Assembly (NCBI RefSeq): GCF_049532895.1 | Contig: NZ_CP064031.1 | Location: 1,860,001 to 1,924,000 of the forward strand | Direction of reading: 5' to 3' | DNA length: 64,000 nucleotides | DNA from: Dyella_B acidisoli | Lineage (GTDB): Bacteria > Pseudomonadota > Gammaproteobacteria > Xanthomonadales > Rhodanobacteraceae | In this document: positions 7,633 through 16,593 of the stretch, in pieces | How positions within the stretch are numbered: the stretch's first letter is position 1 | Layout: each line of letters begins with the position of its first letter | Notes under the pieces: generated by a model | What the model was told of the DNA's origin: nothing | Seen by the model: the letters and a program-made list of their open reading frames with translations, nothing else | Database searches by the model: none | Made by a program: the position numbers and the translations under genes

Positions 7633-9855
7633 ATGCGGTGGCTGGATGCATTTACGAGTTATCTCTATGGCTTGAGTGTGATCGTCACCGTGATCGCGGT
7701 GATGATATTGATCAGCAGCCTGGACGATTTTTTCATCGACAGCGTTTACTGGATCCGGCGCTTGTGGCGTTCGCTGTTCGTCTACTACACGTGCGAACAC
7801 ACGCATTACCACGAGCTGTACCGTCCGGCGGAAAGACCGTTGGCGATCATGGTGCCGGCCTGGAAGGAAACCGGCGTGATCGGGCACATGGCCGAGCTGG
7901 CGGCAACCACCCTGGATTACGAGAACTACCACATTTTCGTCGGCACCTATCCGAACGATCCGGATACGCAGGCTGACGTCGACGAAGTTTGTGCACGCTT
8001 TCCCAACGTGCACAAAGTGGTGTGCGCACGTCCGGGGCCGACCAGCAAGGCCGACTGCCTCAACAATGTGCTGGATGCGATCATGCAGTTCGAGCGCCGC
8101 GCGCATGTGACGTTCGAAGGGTTCATCCTGCACGACTCGGAAGACGTCGTGTGCGAACACGAACTGCGGCTGTTCAACTACCTGGTGCACCGCAAGGATC
8201 TGATCCAGATTCCGGTCTATCCGTTCGAGCGGCAGTGGAACAACTTCACCAGCCTGCATTATCTGGACGAATTCGCCGAGCTGCACGGGAAGGACATACC
8301 AGTGCGCGAAGCGCTGGCCGGTCAGGTACCCAGTGCCGGCGTCGGCACCTGTTTCAGCCGGCGCGCCATTCTTGCGTTGATCGAGGACGGCAATGGTATT
8401 GCCTTCGATGCGCAAAGCCTCACCGAGGACTACGACATCGGTTTGCGTTTAAAAGAACGCGGCATGGCGGAGATCTTCGTGCGCTTCCCGGTGTTGCGCT
8501 ATCAGCGCCATCCCAAGCGTGGACAGTTGGGCCAAAGCCGGCGCGAAGCGAATGTGGTCTGCGTGCGTGAATACTTCCCTGATCGCCTGGCCACGGCTGT
8601 GCGCCAAAAGTCGCGCTGGATCATCGGCATCGTCTATCAGGGCTATCGCACGCACGGATGGAAACGCAACCTGGTGCTGAACTATTTCCTGTGGCGTGAT
8701 CGCAAAGGCGCCATCAACAACTTCGTTAGTTTCGCCGCCATGCTGATCATGGCGCAGCTGGTACTGATCGGTCTGTTGCAGGTCGTGTGGCCAGATGCGC
8801 CGCGCTTCATGTCGATCTTCGAGGGTAGACCGTGGTTCGATGCGGTGTTGATAGCGAATATCTCCCTGATGGGCAATCGCATGCTGCAGCGGATCATTTT
8901 CGTGTCCAGCTATTACGGTGCGAAGCAGGGGTTGTTGTCGATCCCTCGGCTGTTGTGGGGCAACCTGATCAATTTCATGGCCAACTGGCGTGCCATCAGC
9001 CAGATCATCCGCACCGGCGATCCGCGGCGCGTGGCCTGGGACAAGACCACGCACGATTTTCCAAGCATTGGCGGTGAGAACCGCGCCAAGCATTCACTGG
9101 ACGAGATGCTGGTGGCGAATGGCGCCATCTCGGAAGCAGAGTTGCACGATGCGCAATTGCATCGCATCGATGGTCTGCAGCTCGGCAGCTCGATGATCCA
9201 CGAGGGCCGGATCACGGCCGAAGAACTGGCCCTCCAGACCGCCGCGCAGATCGGTGTGGCGTGCGAGTCTGTTGATCCATCCAGGTTGTCGCGTGAGCTG
9301 TTGAATACCGTCCCGCGGCAGATCGCGCTGCACTACGCAGTTGTGCCTCTGCGCGTGGACGCCGGCATGCTGGTGCTGGCGAGCGAGTCATACATCGATC
9401 CCGTCTCACTGGCCGCCATCGCGCGCCAGCTTGAACGCCGGGTTCGCTACGTGATCGCGCACAAGGGCCAGGTCACGGTCGGCTTACGTCTGTGGTACGC
9501 GCAAGTGCGCGACGGTGAGCGCGATCCTCATCGTCTGCTCGTCGCCGCTGCAGACAAGGGCTTGATCCGTCGGGATCGTGTATCGCTGCTGTGGAACGAC
9601 TATATGTCGCGCCAGGTCATGCTGGGCGAGATCCTGGTTGCGCAAGGATTGCTGGATGAAGTCGCCTTCAAGGCGCTGCTGCTCAGTTACGCGCGCAGCG
9701 AACAGCGCCTGGGCGAGTTCTTGATCGATCAGGGGGTGATCAGTCCGGAAACCTTGAATCGCCTGTTGAAGCTGCAAGCATCCCTGCAGCCGAGCGTTGC
9801 GAGCCTGTTCGAGCAGGAGTGGGCCACGTTCGGGCCGGTGGGGCGTGCCTCATGA
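7633..9855 (+). CDS. nfrB: NfrB-like c-di-GMP-regulated membrane glycosyltransferase
   Basis: A 740-residue inner-membrane protein (E. coli NfrB about 745). An N-terminal membrane segment precedes a GT2 domain: LAIMVPAWKE, the DxD-like LHDSEDVV, GVGTCFSRR, the TED motif QSLTEDYDIG and RQKSRW (QxxRW). More membrane helices follow. The C-terminus carries MshEN-type sequence at about residues 517-545 (LGSSMIHEGRITAEELALQ) and a tandem pair at about 663-720 (LGEILVAQGLL and LGEFLIDQGVIS). MshEN motifs bind cyclic di-GMP, and E. coli NfrB is reported to be c-di-GMP dependent. ATG 7633 has the strong ribosome site AAGGAGG. Its stop overlaps nfrA by 4 bp (ATGA), indicating translational coupling. 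Confidence 0.92.
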   Translation: MRWLDAFTSYLYGLSVIVTVIAVMILISSLDDFFIDSVYWIRRLWRSLFVYYTCEHTHYHELYRPAERPLAIMVPAWKETGVIGHMAELAATTLDYENYHIFVGTYPNDPDTQADVDEVCARFPNVHKVVCARPGPTSKADCLNNVLDAIMQFERRAHVTFEGFILHDSEDVVCEHELRLFNYLVHRKDLIQIPVYPFERQWNNFTSLHYLDEFAELHGKDIPVREALAGQVPSAGVGTCFSRRAILALIEDGNGIAFDAQSLTEDYDIGLRLKERGMAEIFVRFPVLRYQRHPKRGQLGQSRREANVVCVREYFPDRLATAVRQKSRWIIGIVYQGYRTHGWKRNLVLNYFLWRDRKGAINNFVSFAAMLIMAQLVLIGLLQVVWPDAPRFMSIFEGRPWFDAVLIANISLMGNRMLQRIIFVSSYYGAKQGLLSIPRLLWGNLINFMANWRAISQIIRTGDPRRVAWDKTTHDFPSIGGENRAKHSLDEMLVANGAISEAELHDAQLHRIDGLQLGSSMIHEGRITAEELALQTAAQIGVACESVDPSRLSRELLNTVPRQIALHYAVVPLRVDAGMLVLASESYIDPVSLAAIARQLERRVRYVIAHKGQVTVGLRLWYAQVRDGERDPHRLLVAAADKGLIRRDRVSLLWNDYMSRQVMLGEILVAQGLLDEVAFKALLLSYARSEQRLGEFLIDQGVISPETLNRLLKLQASLQPSVASLFEQEWATFGPVGRAS

Positions 9856-12755
9856 AACGGCAGCTGCCGGCCCGTTGTGCGCTGGCGTTGCTGGTGATGG
9901 CGTCCGTGTGGCCATGGTGTGCAGAGAGCCAGAATTCGAATGGCGATAGCAGCCGCTACCAGAATTTCATGCTGTATCCGCATCGGCAGGCCGGCTATGC
10001 AGCGCTGCGCGCGGGCGACGAGCATGCTGCCATTGCTGAATTCACGAAGGCGCGCCAACTGGCACCGCAAAGTGTGGACACCGCCCTGGATCTGGCTGAG
10101 GCGTATCGGCATTTTGGTCATCCGGAGCGTGCGCAAGCGGTGTTGAACGAACAGCTTCACTACACGCCGAAGGATGCGCGACTGCACGCTGCCTTGTCTG
10201 CGCCAGCGGCACCGGCTGTCGACTGCAGCCGCGACAACCGGCCGGTGTGCCGTGCCAAACGCGGCTTTGCTGATCTGCAAGCGGGCGATGTCGCCAAAGC
10301 CGAGACGGAACTGAGTGCACCCGATTTCGCACGCAGCCCGGAAGGGCTTACTTTGCGTCACGCCCTGGTGCAACGCGCGATTTATCTAGGCGACGATCAG
10401 CGTGCCGAGACGCAACTAGCGGAGCTGGATGCACAAGGCCAGACTAGTGTCGACGAGCGCCATCAATGGTTCACGCTGATGCTCAATCTCGGCAAGTTCG
10501 ACGCTGCGCGCCAGCTGCAATCGCGTGGTGGCCTGGATGCACCGGAGCAGGATCTAGCCATGGCGCTGGCGATCAGCAGTCACGGTGATCGTAAATTGCT
10601 CGCGTCATACATGGCTTCGCGTCAGCCCGTCTTCACAAGTGAAAAGGACGAACGCCAATGGGTGAATCTGTTGGCGATGGCTGCACGCGAACAGCCGGCG
10701 TTGCTGGATCATTACACGGCGCGTTATCCCGCCAATGCCACATGGCAGGCACAGTTGTCGCTATCGTTGGCGATGGCGCGTGGCGATCATGCAGTTGCAC
10801 GCAACATGCTTGCGCGGTTGCCGGCGGAGCGTTTTCGCGAAGAGCGTTTCGATCTGGACATGGAGCAGGGCGGGTATGCCGAAGCAAGATCGCAGGCCGA
10901 AGCCCTGATCGCGCAGCCGGAGGGGTACCGTTTGCTTGATCCGCTCAGCTATCGCTTGCTGGAAGCCGGTGCAACGTTTGAGGCGAAGCAATTGCTGCTC
11001 GATGCGTATCCGTTTGCCGGTAATCCGCATTCAGCAGCCTTGTTTTCCCGTGTGGCTGTATTGGCCGGCCAGCAGCCGGCGCTGTTTTCGCCGGACGACC
11101 ACGCGCGCTTGCGGCGTCCGTTGGAAAGCATGCCACTGCGCATCCAGCAGTTGCATATCCTTGGCGCGCTGCGCGACTGTGAAGGTATTCGTCAGGTGAT
11201 GGCGGATCTGTCGCCGGACTATCCTGCCGAATCGTGGCGTCAGCTCGGCGACTGCTACGGCAAAGAGCGGCCCGGCTTGGCCGAATACGCGTATGCCGAA
11301 GCCGGCAAGCGCAGCTTCGACAGCGAAACCACCCGCGCGTTGGCTTACCAGGCCTATAGCACGCAGGACTACGAAACAGCCTTGCAGGCTTGGCGCTCGG
11401 TACCGGCAGCGCACATGCAGCCGGCAGACCTGATCGCCGCGGCAACCACCGCGCTCACCATTCACGAAACGGCGGTAGCGCGTTCGTGGCTGGATACCTA
11501 TGCAGCACAAGGCGGTAAGAAAGACGGCAATTACTGGTGGTTGCGCGCGCAGGCCGACGAACCGCACGATCCGGCGTTGGCGCGCAACGATCTGGAAAAT
11601 GCCGTGGCGTTGCAGCCGGATGCGCGTTACTACGCGCGCCTGGCGGCACTGCAAAGCCAGGCGGGTGATTCGCAACAGGCGCTGATTTCACTGCAGCATG
11701 CCAGCGCACTTGCGCCTGACGACAGCAAGTTGGCTGCTTCGCTGGGTTATGCCTATCTGCAAGCCGGGGCACCGGACAAGGCCGTGGTGCAGTTCGAGCG
11801 AGCGCATCAGGCTGATCCGGAGAATGCCGGGCTCACCCGCCAATTGCTGTACGTGCACCAGAAACTGGGCGATACCGCGCAGGCGCGTTGGTATGCCACA
11901 CAGGCGATCGATCAGTTCGATGCAGCCAGTGAGCCGAGCACAGATGGCACGGATGGCAACGCGAGCGATCAGGACGATCAGCGCTTTGCCTTGCGCCGCT
12001 TGCACGAAGATCTTGGCCGCAAGTGGAGCTTCAACGCCGATATGTCGCTGGGCGATACCGTATCTTCAGCCGCCAACACGGCGGCTCCCGGTGTTTCCTA
12101 CCGCAGCTATGCGCAACTGGAAGCGCAGTACCGCCTGCTTTCTGGCGCGGACACCAATACGCTGGCTGCCTATGCGCGTCTTTTCGCCGGTAGTGATGGC
12201 AGTAGCGCGGTGTGGCCGGTGCATGCGGTGATGCTGGGCGTGGGCCTGCATTGGAAACCACTGATCTCGCAGAACATCGTGCTATCCGTTGAACAACAAA
12301 CACCGGCCAGCAACAATCGTGATACGCACAACGACACCATGCTGCGTGCAAGCGGTTCGTGGTCGTTCGGTCCAAAACTTACCGACGACTGGCACGCAAG
12401 CGGATGGGGATGGTTCACGCAGAACTTCTATGTCGATCTCGCGCATTACCTTCGGTCCAAGCAAAGCGTACTCACGCTTGACTACCGGTTTGGCCTGCAA
12501 GACAAATTGGTGCAGGGACAAACCATCGAGCCTTATGTCCATCTGCAGTACACCGGTATCGATCGTTCACAGGGCTTGAGCTATACCCGCGACGCACGCG
12601 TCGGACTCGGCGTGCAATGGAATCTGTGGTTCGGCGAAACGCGTTATGACGCTTACCCGCATCGCTTCAGCGTGGCGATAGAAGACCAGCACGCGTTCAC
12701 CAGCTACTTGCGCGAGCGAAACGCGGTATTCCTGATTCTGAGGACGCAATGGTGA
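9852..12755 (+). CDS. nfrA: NfrA-like outer-membrane TPR/beta-barrel protein
   Basis: A 967-residue exported protein; E. coli NfrA, the phage N4 adsorption receptor, is about 990. The signal peptide is PARCALALLVMASVWPWC. TPR-like helical repeats fill residues about 30-700 (for example GYAALRAGDEHAAIAEFTKA and LGYAYLQAGAPDKAVVQFE). The last roughly 270 residues are beta-rich with alternating aromatic strands and end in FLILRTQW, matching the N4 adsorption protein A C-terminal barrel domain. The likely role is export or anchoring of the glycan polymerised by NfrB. The start overlaps nfrB (ATGA) and the stop overlaps the next gene by 7 bp, so the three are coupled. Confidence 0.9.
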   Translation: MKRQLPARCALALLVMASVWPWCAESQNSNGDSSRYQNFMLYPHRQAGYAALRAGDEHAAIAEFTKARQLAPQSVDTALDLAEAYRHFGHPERAQAVLNEQLHYTPKDARLHAALSAPAAPAVDCSRDNRPVCRAKRGFADLQAGDVAKAETELSAPDFARSPEGLTLRHALVQRAIYLGDDQRAETQLAELDAQGQTSVDERHQWFTLMLNLGKFDAARQLQSRGGLDAPEQDLAMALAISSHGDRKLLASYMASRQPVFTSEKDERQWVNLLAMAAREQPALLDHYTARYPANATWQAQLSLSLAMARGDHAVARNMLARLPAERFREERFDLDMEQGGYAEARSQAEALIAQPEGYRLLDPLSYRLLEAGATFEAKQLLLDAYPFAGNPHSAALFSRVAVLAGQQPALFSPDDHARLRRPLESMPLRIQQLHILGALRDCEGIRQVMADLSPDYPAESWRQLGDCYGKERPGLAEYAYAEAGKRSFDSETTRALAYQAYSTQDYETALQAWRSVPAAHMQPADLIAAATTALTIHETAVARSWLDTYAAQGGKKDGNYWWLRAQADEPHDPALARNDLENAVALQPDARYYARLAALQSQAGDSQQALISLQHASALAPDDSKLAASLGYAYLQAGAPDKAVVQFERAHQADPENAGLTRQLLYVHQKLGDTAQARWYATQAIDQFDAASEPSTDGTDGNASDQDDQRFALRRLHEDLGRKWSFNADMSLGDTVSSAANTAAPGVSYRSYAQLEAQYRLLSGADTNTLAAYARLFAGSDGSSAVWPVHAVMLGVGLHWKPLISQNIVLSVEQQTPASNNRDTHNDTMLRASGSWSFGPKLTDDWHASGWGWFTQNFYVDLAHYLRSKQSVLTLDYRFGLQDKLVQGQTIEPYVHLQYTGIDRSQGLSYTRDARVGLGVQWNLWFGETRYDAYPHRFSVAIEDQHAFTSYLRERNAVFLILRTQW

Positions 12756-13651
12756 GGCGCGCATTACTAAGGCTGGCTGCTCTGCTGTGGCTGCTGATGC
12801 CGCTGTTGGCCGGCGCTACCACAGCGATCATCTACCAGCCGCAGCTGCGCGATCGTGATGTCGCGCAAGCACAGTGGCCTACGCTGTTCGCGCAATTGCG
12901 TGGACAAGGCTTCGATACGCTTGTGGTGCAGTGGACGGAATACGGCGATGCCTTCGGTGATCCACAGGCGCACGCGTGGCTGCTGCAGCGTGTGCGTGAA
13001 GCGCGTGCTTCCGGGCTGCGCGTTGTGCTCGGACTGAATAGCGATCCCGCGTTTTTCCAGCGTCAGCAGGTGCCCACCGCGGCGCTCGGCGATTATCTGC
13101 ACACGCTGTTGCGCCGTAACGACGCAGTGGCTCGCCAATGGGTCGATGAACTGGGTGCGGAGGCCATCGCCGGCTGGTATCTGCCGATCGAGATCGACGA
13201 CAAGCGCTGGCGCGATCCCGATGCACGCAAGCCATTGCAGGCGTATCTCGCATTGGAGCGCCAGCAGCTGGATCGCATTGCGCAGCGGCCGGTGTACGTG
13301 AGTTCGTTTTTCGCGGGGAACATGACGCCGTTGCGCTATGCCGAGTTGCTTGAAGATATTCAACGCAGCGGCGTGCGTGTGTGGGTGCAGGATGGCGCAG
13401 GCACTGCTCGTCTTGGTGCAGGAGAACGCAAGCTGTATCTCGACGCAGCAAGCCAATGCGCGGCTTCGCATGCGAGTGGCGTGGTTTTCGAGATATTTCA
13501 CCAGATCGGCGGTGACCAGGCGTTCAGCGCGTCGTCGCTAAACGCGGCCGAAGCGAGTGCGACATTGACGCAGCGAGCGCCGTGCGATGGCGACAGCGTG
13601 TTTTTCGAGCTGCGCTATCTACCGGAAATGGAGGGGGTAATGAAGCGCTAG
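12749..13651 (+). CDS. Exported DUF4434-like TIM-barrel protein of the nfr operon
   Basis: A 300-residue protein with signal peptide (LLRLAALLWLLMPLLAGATT) and a predicted alpha/beta barrel: IIYQPQLRDRD, DTLVVQWTEYGD, RVVLGLNSDP, AIAGWYLPIEIDD, PVYVSSFF, VRVWVQDGAG and ASGVVFEIF match the strand order of the DUF4434 glycosidase-like fold. IEIDD and FEIF supply acidic residues at strand ends. From memory, E. coli nfrBA is followed by ybcH, of similar size and position, so this may be its counterpart; that needs alignment. A periplasmic glycan hydrolase or modification role is inferred. ATG 12749 overlaps the nfrA stop by 7 bp. Confidence 0.72.
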   Translation: MVRRALLRLAALLWLLMPLLAGATTAIIYQPQLRDRDVAQAQWPTLFAQLRGQGFDTLVVQWTEYGDAFGDPQAHAWLLQRVREARASGLRVVLGLNSDPAFFQRQQVPTAALGDYLHTLLRRNDAVARQWVDELGAEAIAGWYLPIEIDDKRWRDPDARKPLQAYLALERQQLDRIAQRPVYVSSFFAGNMTPLRYAELLEDIQRSGVRVWVQDGAGTARLGAGERKLYLDAASQCAASHASGVVFEIFHQIGGDQAFSASSLNAAEASATLTQRAPCDGDSVFFELRYLPEMEGVMKR

Positions 13652-13704
13652 GAAGCGCGAAAAAAGCTGCACCCTCCACCTAGGCAAGGGAGCGGCGCAG
13701 TATT

Positions 13705-13776
13705 GTAGGTTGGGGTGCAAACCCCAACATTGCGATGTATGTGCATAGCCTTGTTGTGGCTTGCATCCCAACCTAC
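13705..13776. repeat. Family A palindromic repeat, 72 bp
   Basis: A bipartite palindrome: GTAGGTTGGGGTGCAAACCC forms one hairpin, a short spacer contains ATGTATG, and a second half ends in TCCCAACCTAC, the complement of the start. Similar 72-74 bp units recur through the window, always between genes. Confidence 0.85.
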
Positions 13777-13780
13777 GTAA

Positions 13781-13804
13781 CCCTCCCCTGCAAGCAGGGG
13801 AGGG
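13781..13804. terminator. Terminator-like hairpin closing the nfr operon
   Basis: An 11-bp perfect stem CCCTCCCCTGC / GCAGGGGAGGG with a two-base loop lies between the operon end and the convergent hydrolase gene whose stop is at 13815. There is no long T-run, so activity is uncertain. Confidence 0.5.
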
Positions 13805-13814
13805 CGTCATGCCA

Positions 13815-14792
13815 TTACTGTGGAACCTTGAGCGGCGCAATCGTCTGATCGAGCGTGCTCCAGTACGTCTTGGTGTACGGCACCATCTCTTCGGCGTAAT
13901 ACCACCAGAAGAAGCCGCCGATGAACTTCGGATCCTTGAAGCTGTTCACCATCGGGTAGTAGGACTTGATCAGGCCCGTTTGCACCGATGAAGGAGCGCC
14001 AGTGCTGGATGTGCCGATTTCGCCGAAGCCGACCTTCGCATTCGGGAAGATGCTCTCAAGTGCGCTGAAATCCGAGCTCCACGAAGGCGACAGTCCTGGG
14101 CAGTCCTGGTACGGGTAGTAGCTGAAGAGCGCATAGTCGGCGCTTTGACGCACGCTTGCAGGCAGGAAGGTGGTGGGCCAGGTCTTCCAGTAATCCTGCG
14201 GTTTTTCCCAGCAATTGTTGCCCTTGCTGTCGTCGTTGTAATACAGCGTGACTGCGGTCTTGCCACCTGCGGCTTTCACAATCGAGCTGGCCGCGGCGAC
14301 CATCTGGCCGATCTGGGTTTCTTCTGCATTGACGACGCTGTTAGTGCCGTCCGGATTCTGGCGCAGCCACTCGCCATTGATCTCGTTGGCGATTTCCCAC
14401 ACGTCCACCGTGCCGTTCAAACCGTTGACCAGTTCCTTGGTGCGCGCAGTGTAGGTGTTGATGTCGGTCGGGAAGTAATACGAATCCATGATCTCGCCCA
14501 TCACGTTGGCGACCATGTGCAGCTTGACCAGGGAAGGGTAGTACTCGGCAGCGGTAGTGCCCGGATCGAATACCACGCGAACGGTGGGACGGTAGGGCAG
14601 CTTGCTCAACGACGTGATGATGGCGTTGATGTTGGACAGATCATCCAGTGTTACGCCATAGATCGGCGCTTTGAGTGTTACGGCCGCCTGCGCGTTTGCA
14701 GTCGGAGCAAACGGTGCGGAAGCGGTGAAGAGTGAGATGGATATGGCAAGTGGAGCAAGTAGTTTTTTCGTAACGGTTGCAAGTTTTGTCAT
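13815..14792 (-). CDS. Exported glycoside hydrolase-like protein (clan GH-A type)
   Basis: A 325-residue protein from ATG 14792, chosen because it starts a proper signal peptide (KLLAPLAISISLFTASAPF, cleavage near ANAQA). The barrel shows the clan GH-A pair: the acid/base Asn-Glu in VDVWEIANEINGEW and a candidate nucleophile Glu in KVGFGEIGTSS. The exact family (GH5/39/53-like) cannot be set without a search. It converges on the nfr operon and is a candidate secreted hydrolase for the glycan made there, or for plant or fungal polysaccharide. An AAGGAGC box lies 24 bp upstream, too far for ideal use; a seven-codon out-of-frame leader starting just after it could intervene. Confidence 0.7.
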   Translation of the reverse strand: MTKLATVTKKLLAPLAISISLFTASAPFAPTANAQAAVTLKAPIYGVTLDDLSNINAIITSLSKLPYRPTVRVVFDPGTTAAEYYPSLVKLHMVANVMGEIMDSYYFPTDINTYTARTKELVNGLNGTVDVWEIANEINGEWLRQNPDGTNSVVNAEETQIGQMVAAASSIVKAAGGKTAVTLYYNDDSKGNNCWEKPQDYWKTWPTTFLPASVRQSADYALFSYYPYQDCPGLSPSWSSDFSALESIFPNAKVGFGEIGTSSTGAPSSVQTGLIKSYYPMVNSFKDPKFIGGFFWWYYAEEMVPYTKTYWSTLDQTIAPLKVPQ

Positions 14793-15351
14793 TGATTCAA
14801 ATTCACATGCATCGGCGCTCCTTCGCCTGGTTTGAGTAGTGGCTATAACGCAGGGGTTTTGCCACGACATAACGGCGGCGCCGCAAATAAAAGATGCGGA
14901 ACCGGGCTTGGTCGTGCTTTTCCGAGCACCAATGAAGGTCGTCCGTAGAGCGGCCTATCGTCTTCCCCTGAGCGCCGAGGCGCGAAAGATGATGTGAGCA
15001 GCCGTTTACAAACCAGCGAAGATCTTGAGTACTGCGTAGATGATCGACATGCCGAGATCATCTCGCCGTACGCCGGCCGGTTCCTCGAGTGAAACCGCAC
15101 GGTACCAATCCTGGGAATGACGCACCTGGATTTCGCTGGCGGGGGTCGAGTCTAACGACCGATGGCTCACGGTCATCAAAATTTGGTTAGATCAGGCCAT
15201 TTGTCTGCTTTTTTGTGACAGGCATCACACGGATGGCGCTTGAAAAACGTCTTATCGCTTCCGTTGCAGGCAACCAGGCGGTTGTGGCAGCAAGCCCTGG
15301 CATTACGGTGAACCGTCCCCAAATTGCAGGCTTCGTTGCTGAGGCTCTCGC
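14793..15351. other. Intergenic stretch, no gene seen
   Basis: About 560 bp between the divergent hydrolase gene and the flavin oxidoreductase gene. It must hold both promoters. Only short, unconvincing reading frames and minor dyads (around 15030-15070) are present. Confidence 0.4.
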
Positions 15352-16332
15352 ATGATTCCGTTCTCCGTACTTGATCTCGCCCCCGTCACCGAAGGCAGCA
15401 CGCCAGCTGAAGCTTTCGCGAACATGACGAATTTAGCGCAGTGGACGGAGCAGCTTGGCTATCACCGCTATTGGTTGGCCGAACACCACAACATGCCCGG
15501 CATTGCCAGCGCCGCGACGGCCGTGTTGATCGGTCATGTTGCCGGCAGCACGTCGCGTATCCGCGTAGGTGCAGGCGGGATCATGCTGCCCAATCACGCA
15601 CCGCTACAGGTGGCTGAGCAGTTCGGCACGCTGGCTTCGTTGTATCCGGGACGCATTGATCTGGGACTTGGACGTGCGCCTGGTACGGATCAGGCGACTG
15701 CGCGCGCATTGCGACGTTATTACGAAGGCGCCGAAACCTTCCCGAACGATGTGCATGAACTGCTCGCATTCTTCGAGCCCGCCTCGCCTGATCAAACCGT
15801 GCGCGCTGTTCCCGGTGCGGGCATCGATGTGCCTGTGTGGTTGTTGGGTTCAAGCCTGTTCAGTGCTCAGCTCGCCGCGGCGCAGGGCTTGCCGTTCGCC
15901 TTTGCCTCGCACTTCGCGCCAGATGCGATGGACGAAGCCTTGATGCTTTATCGGCGCGATTTCAAGCCATCTGCGCGTCTCGATAAGCCTTACGCCATGC
16001 TTTGCGTAAACGTGGTCGCCAGCGATACGGATAGCGAAGCGCGGCGGCTGTTCACCACGCAGCAGCAAAGCTTCGTCAATCTGCGCCGCGGACGCCCGGG
16101 GCTTATTCCACCGCCGATTGACGATATGGAAAGCTATTGGACGCCGGCCGAGAAATACATGGTGGAACGCGCGTTAGCGTGTGCGATCGTGGGTTCACCG
16201 GAGACAGTGCGAGAAGGGTTAGCTGCGTTCATCGAGCGTCATCGACCGGATGAGTTGATGTTGACGGCGAATATCTTTGATCACGCGGCGCGTAAGCGTT
16301 CGTTCGAGTTGGCGATGTCGTCGCGTCCGTAG
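15352..16332 (+). CDS. LLM-class flavin-dependent oxidoreductase (luciferase-like)
   Basis: A 326-residue TIM-barrel FMN/F420-type enzyme of the bacterial luciferase superfamily, nearest in look to the MsnO8/YhbW group. Motifs include FSVLDLAPVTEG at the start, LGYHRYWLAEHHN, ATAVLIGHVAGSTSRIRVG, GGIMLPNHAPLQVAEQF, YPGRIDLGLGRAPGTD and the closing HRPDELMLT. The substrate cannot be deduced. It stands alone. The TAG stop lies in a GTAGGTTG that resembles the start of a family A repeat, possibly a decayed copy. Confidence 0.88.
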   Translation: MIPFSVLDLAPVTEGSTPAEAFANMTNLAQWTEQLGYHRYWLAEHHNMPGIASAATAVLIGHVAGSTSRIRVGAGGIMLPNHAPLQVAEQFGTLASLYPGRIDLGLGRAPGTDQATARALRRYYEGAETFPNDVHELLAFFEPASPDQTVRAVPGAGIDVPVWLLGSSLFSAQLAAAQGLPFAFASHFAPDAMDEALMLYRRDFKPSARLDKPYAMLCVNVVASDTDSEARRLFTTQQQSFVNLRRGRPGLIPPPIDDMESYWTPAEKYMVERALACAIVGSPETVREGLAAFIERHRPDELMLTANIFDHAARKRSFELAMSSRP

Positions 16333-16358
16333 GTTGTGCATATTTGCTCATGGCCAGT

Positions 16359-16554
16359 CCTGATTAGCGTCTCGCCTCAGCTGGGTATTTCGTGGGTTGG
16401 ACCATTGCCTGCGGCGCTTCCGGTCGCGAAGCGACCGGGTCACTTTTCTTTGGGCCAGCAAAGAAAAGTGACTCGGGCCCTTTAGGGTCCGAAAGCGCCG
16501 CAGGCAATGTCACGACAAACGACACACCCAGCTGAGGCTCGATGCTGATCAGCG
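16359..16554. repeat. Family C palindromic element flanked by 8-bp direct repeats
   Basis: A 196-bp nearly perfect palindrome centred on CTTTGGGCCAGCAAAG, with ends CTGATTAGCGTC / CTGATCAGC. TGGCCAGT occurs directly outside both ends (16351-16358 and 16555-16562), which looks like a target-site duplication and suggests mobilisation in trans. It shares its core with the long element at 1180-3092. Confidence 0.82.
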
Positions 16555-16593
16555 TGGCCAGTTGACCTTCCTGGCAATCTACGAACGTGGCGT

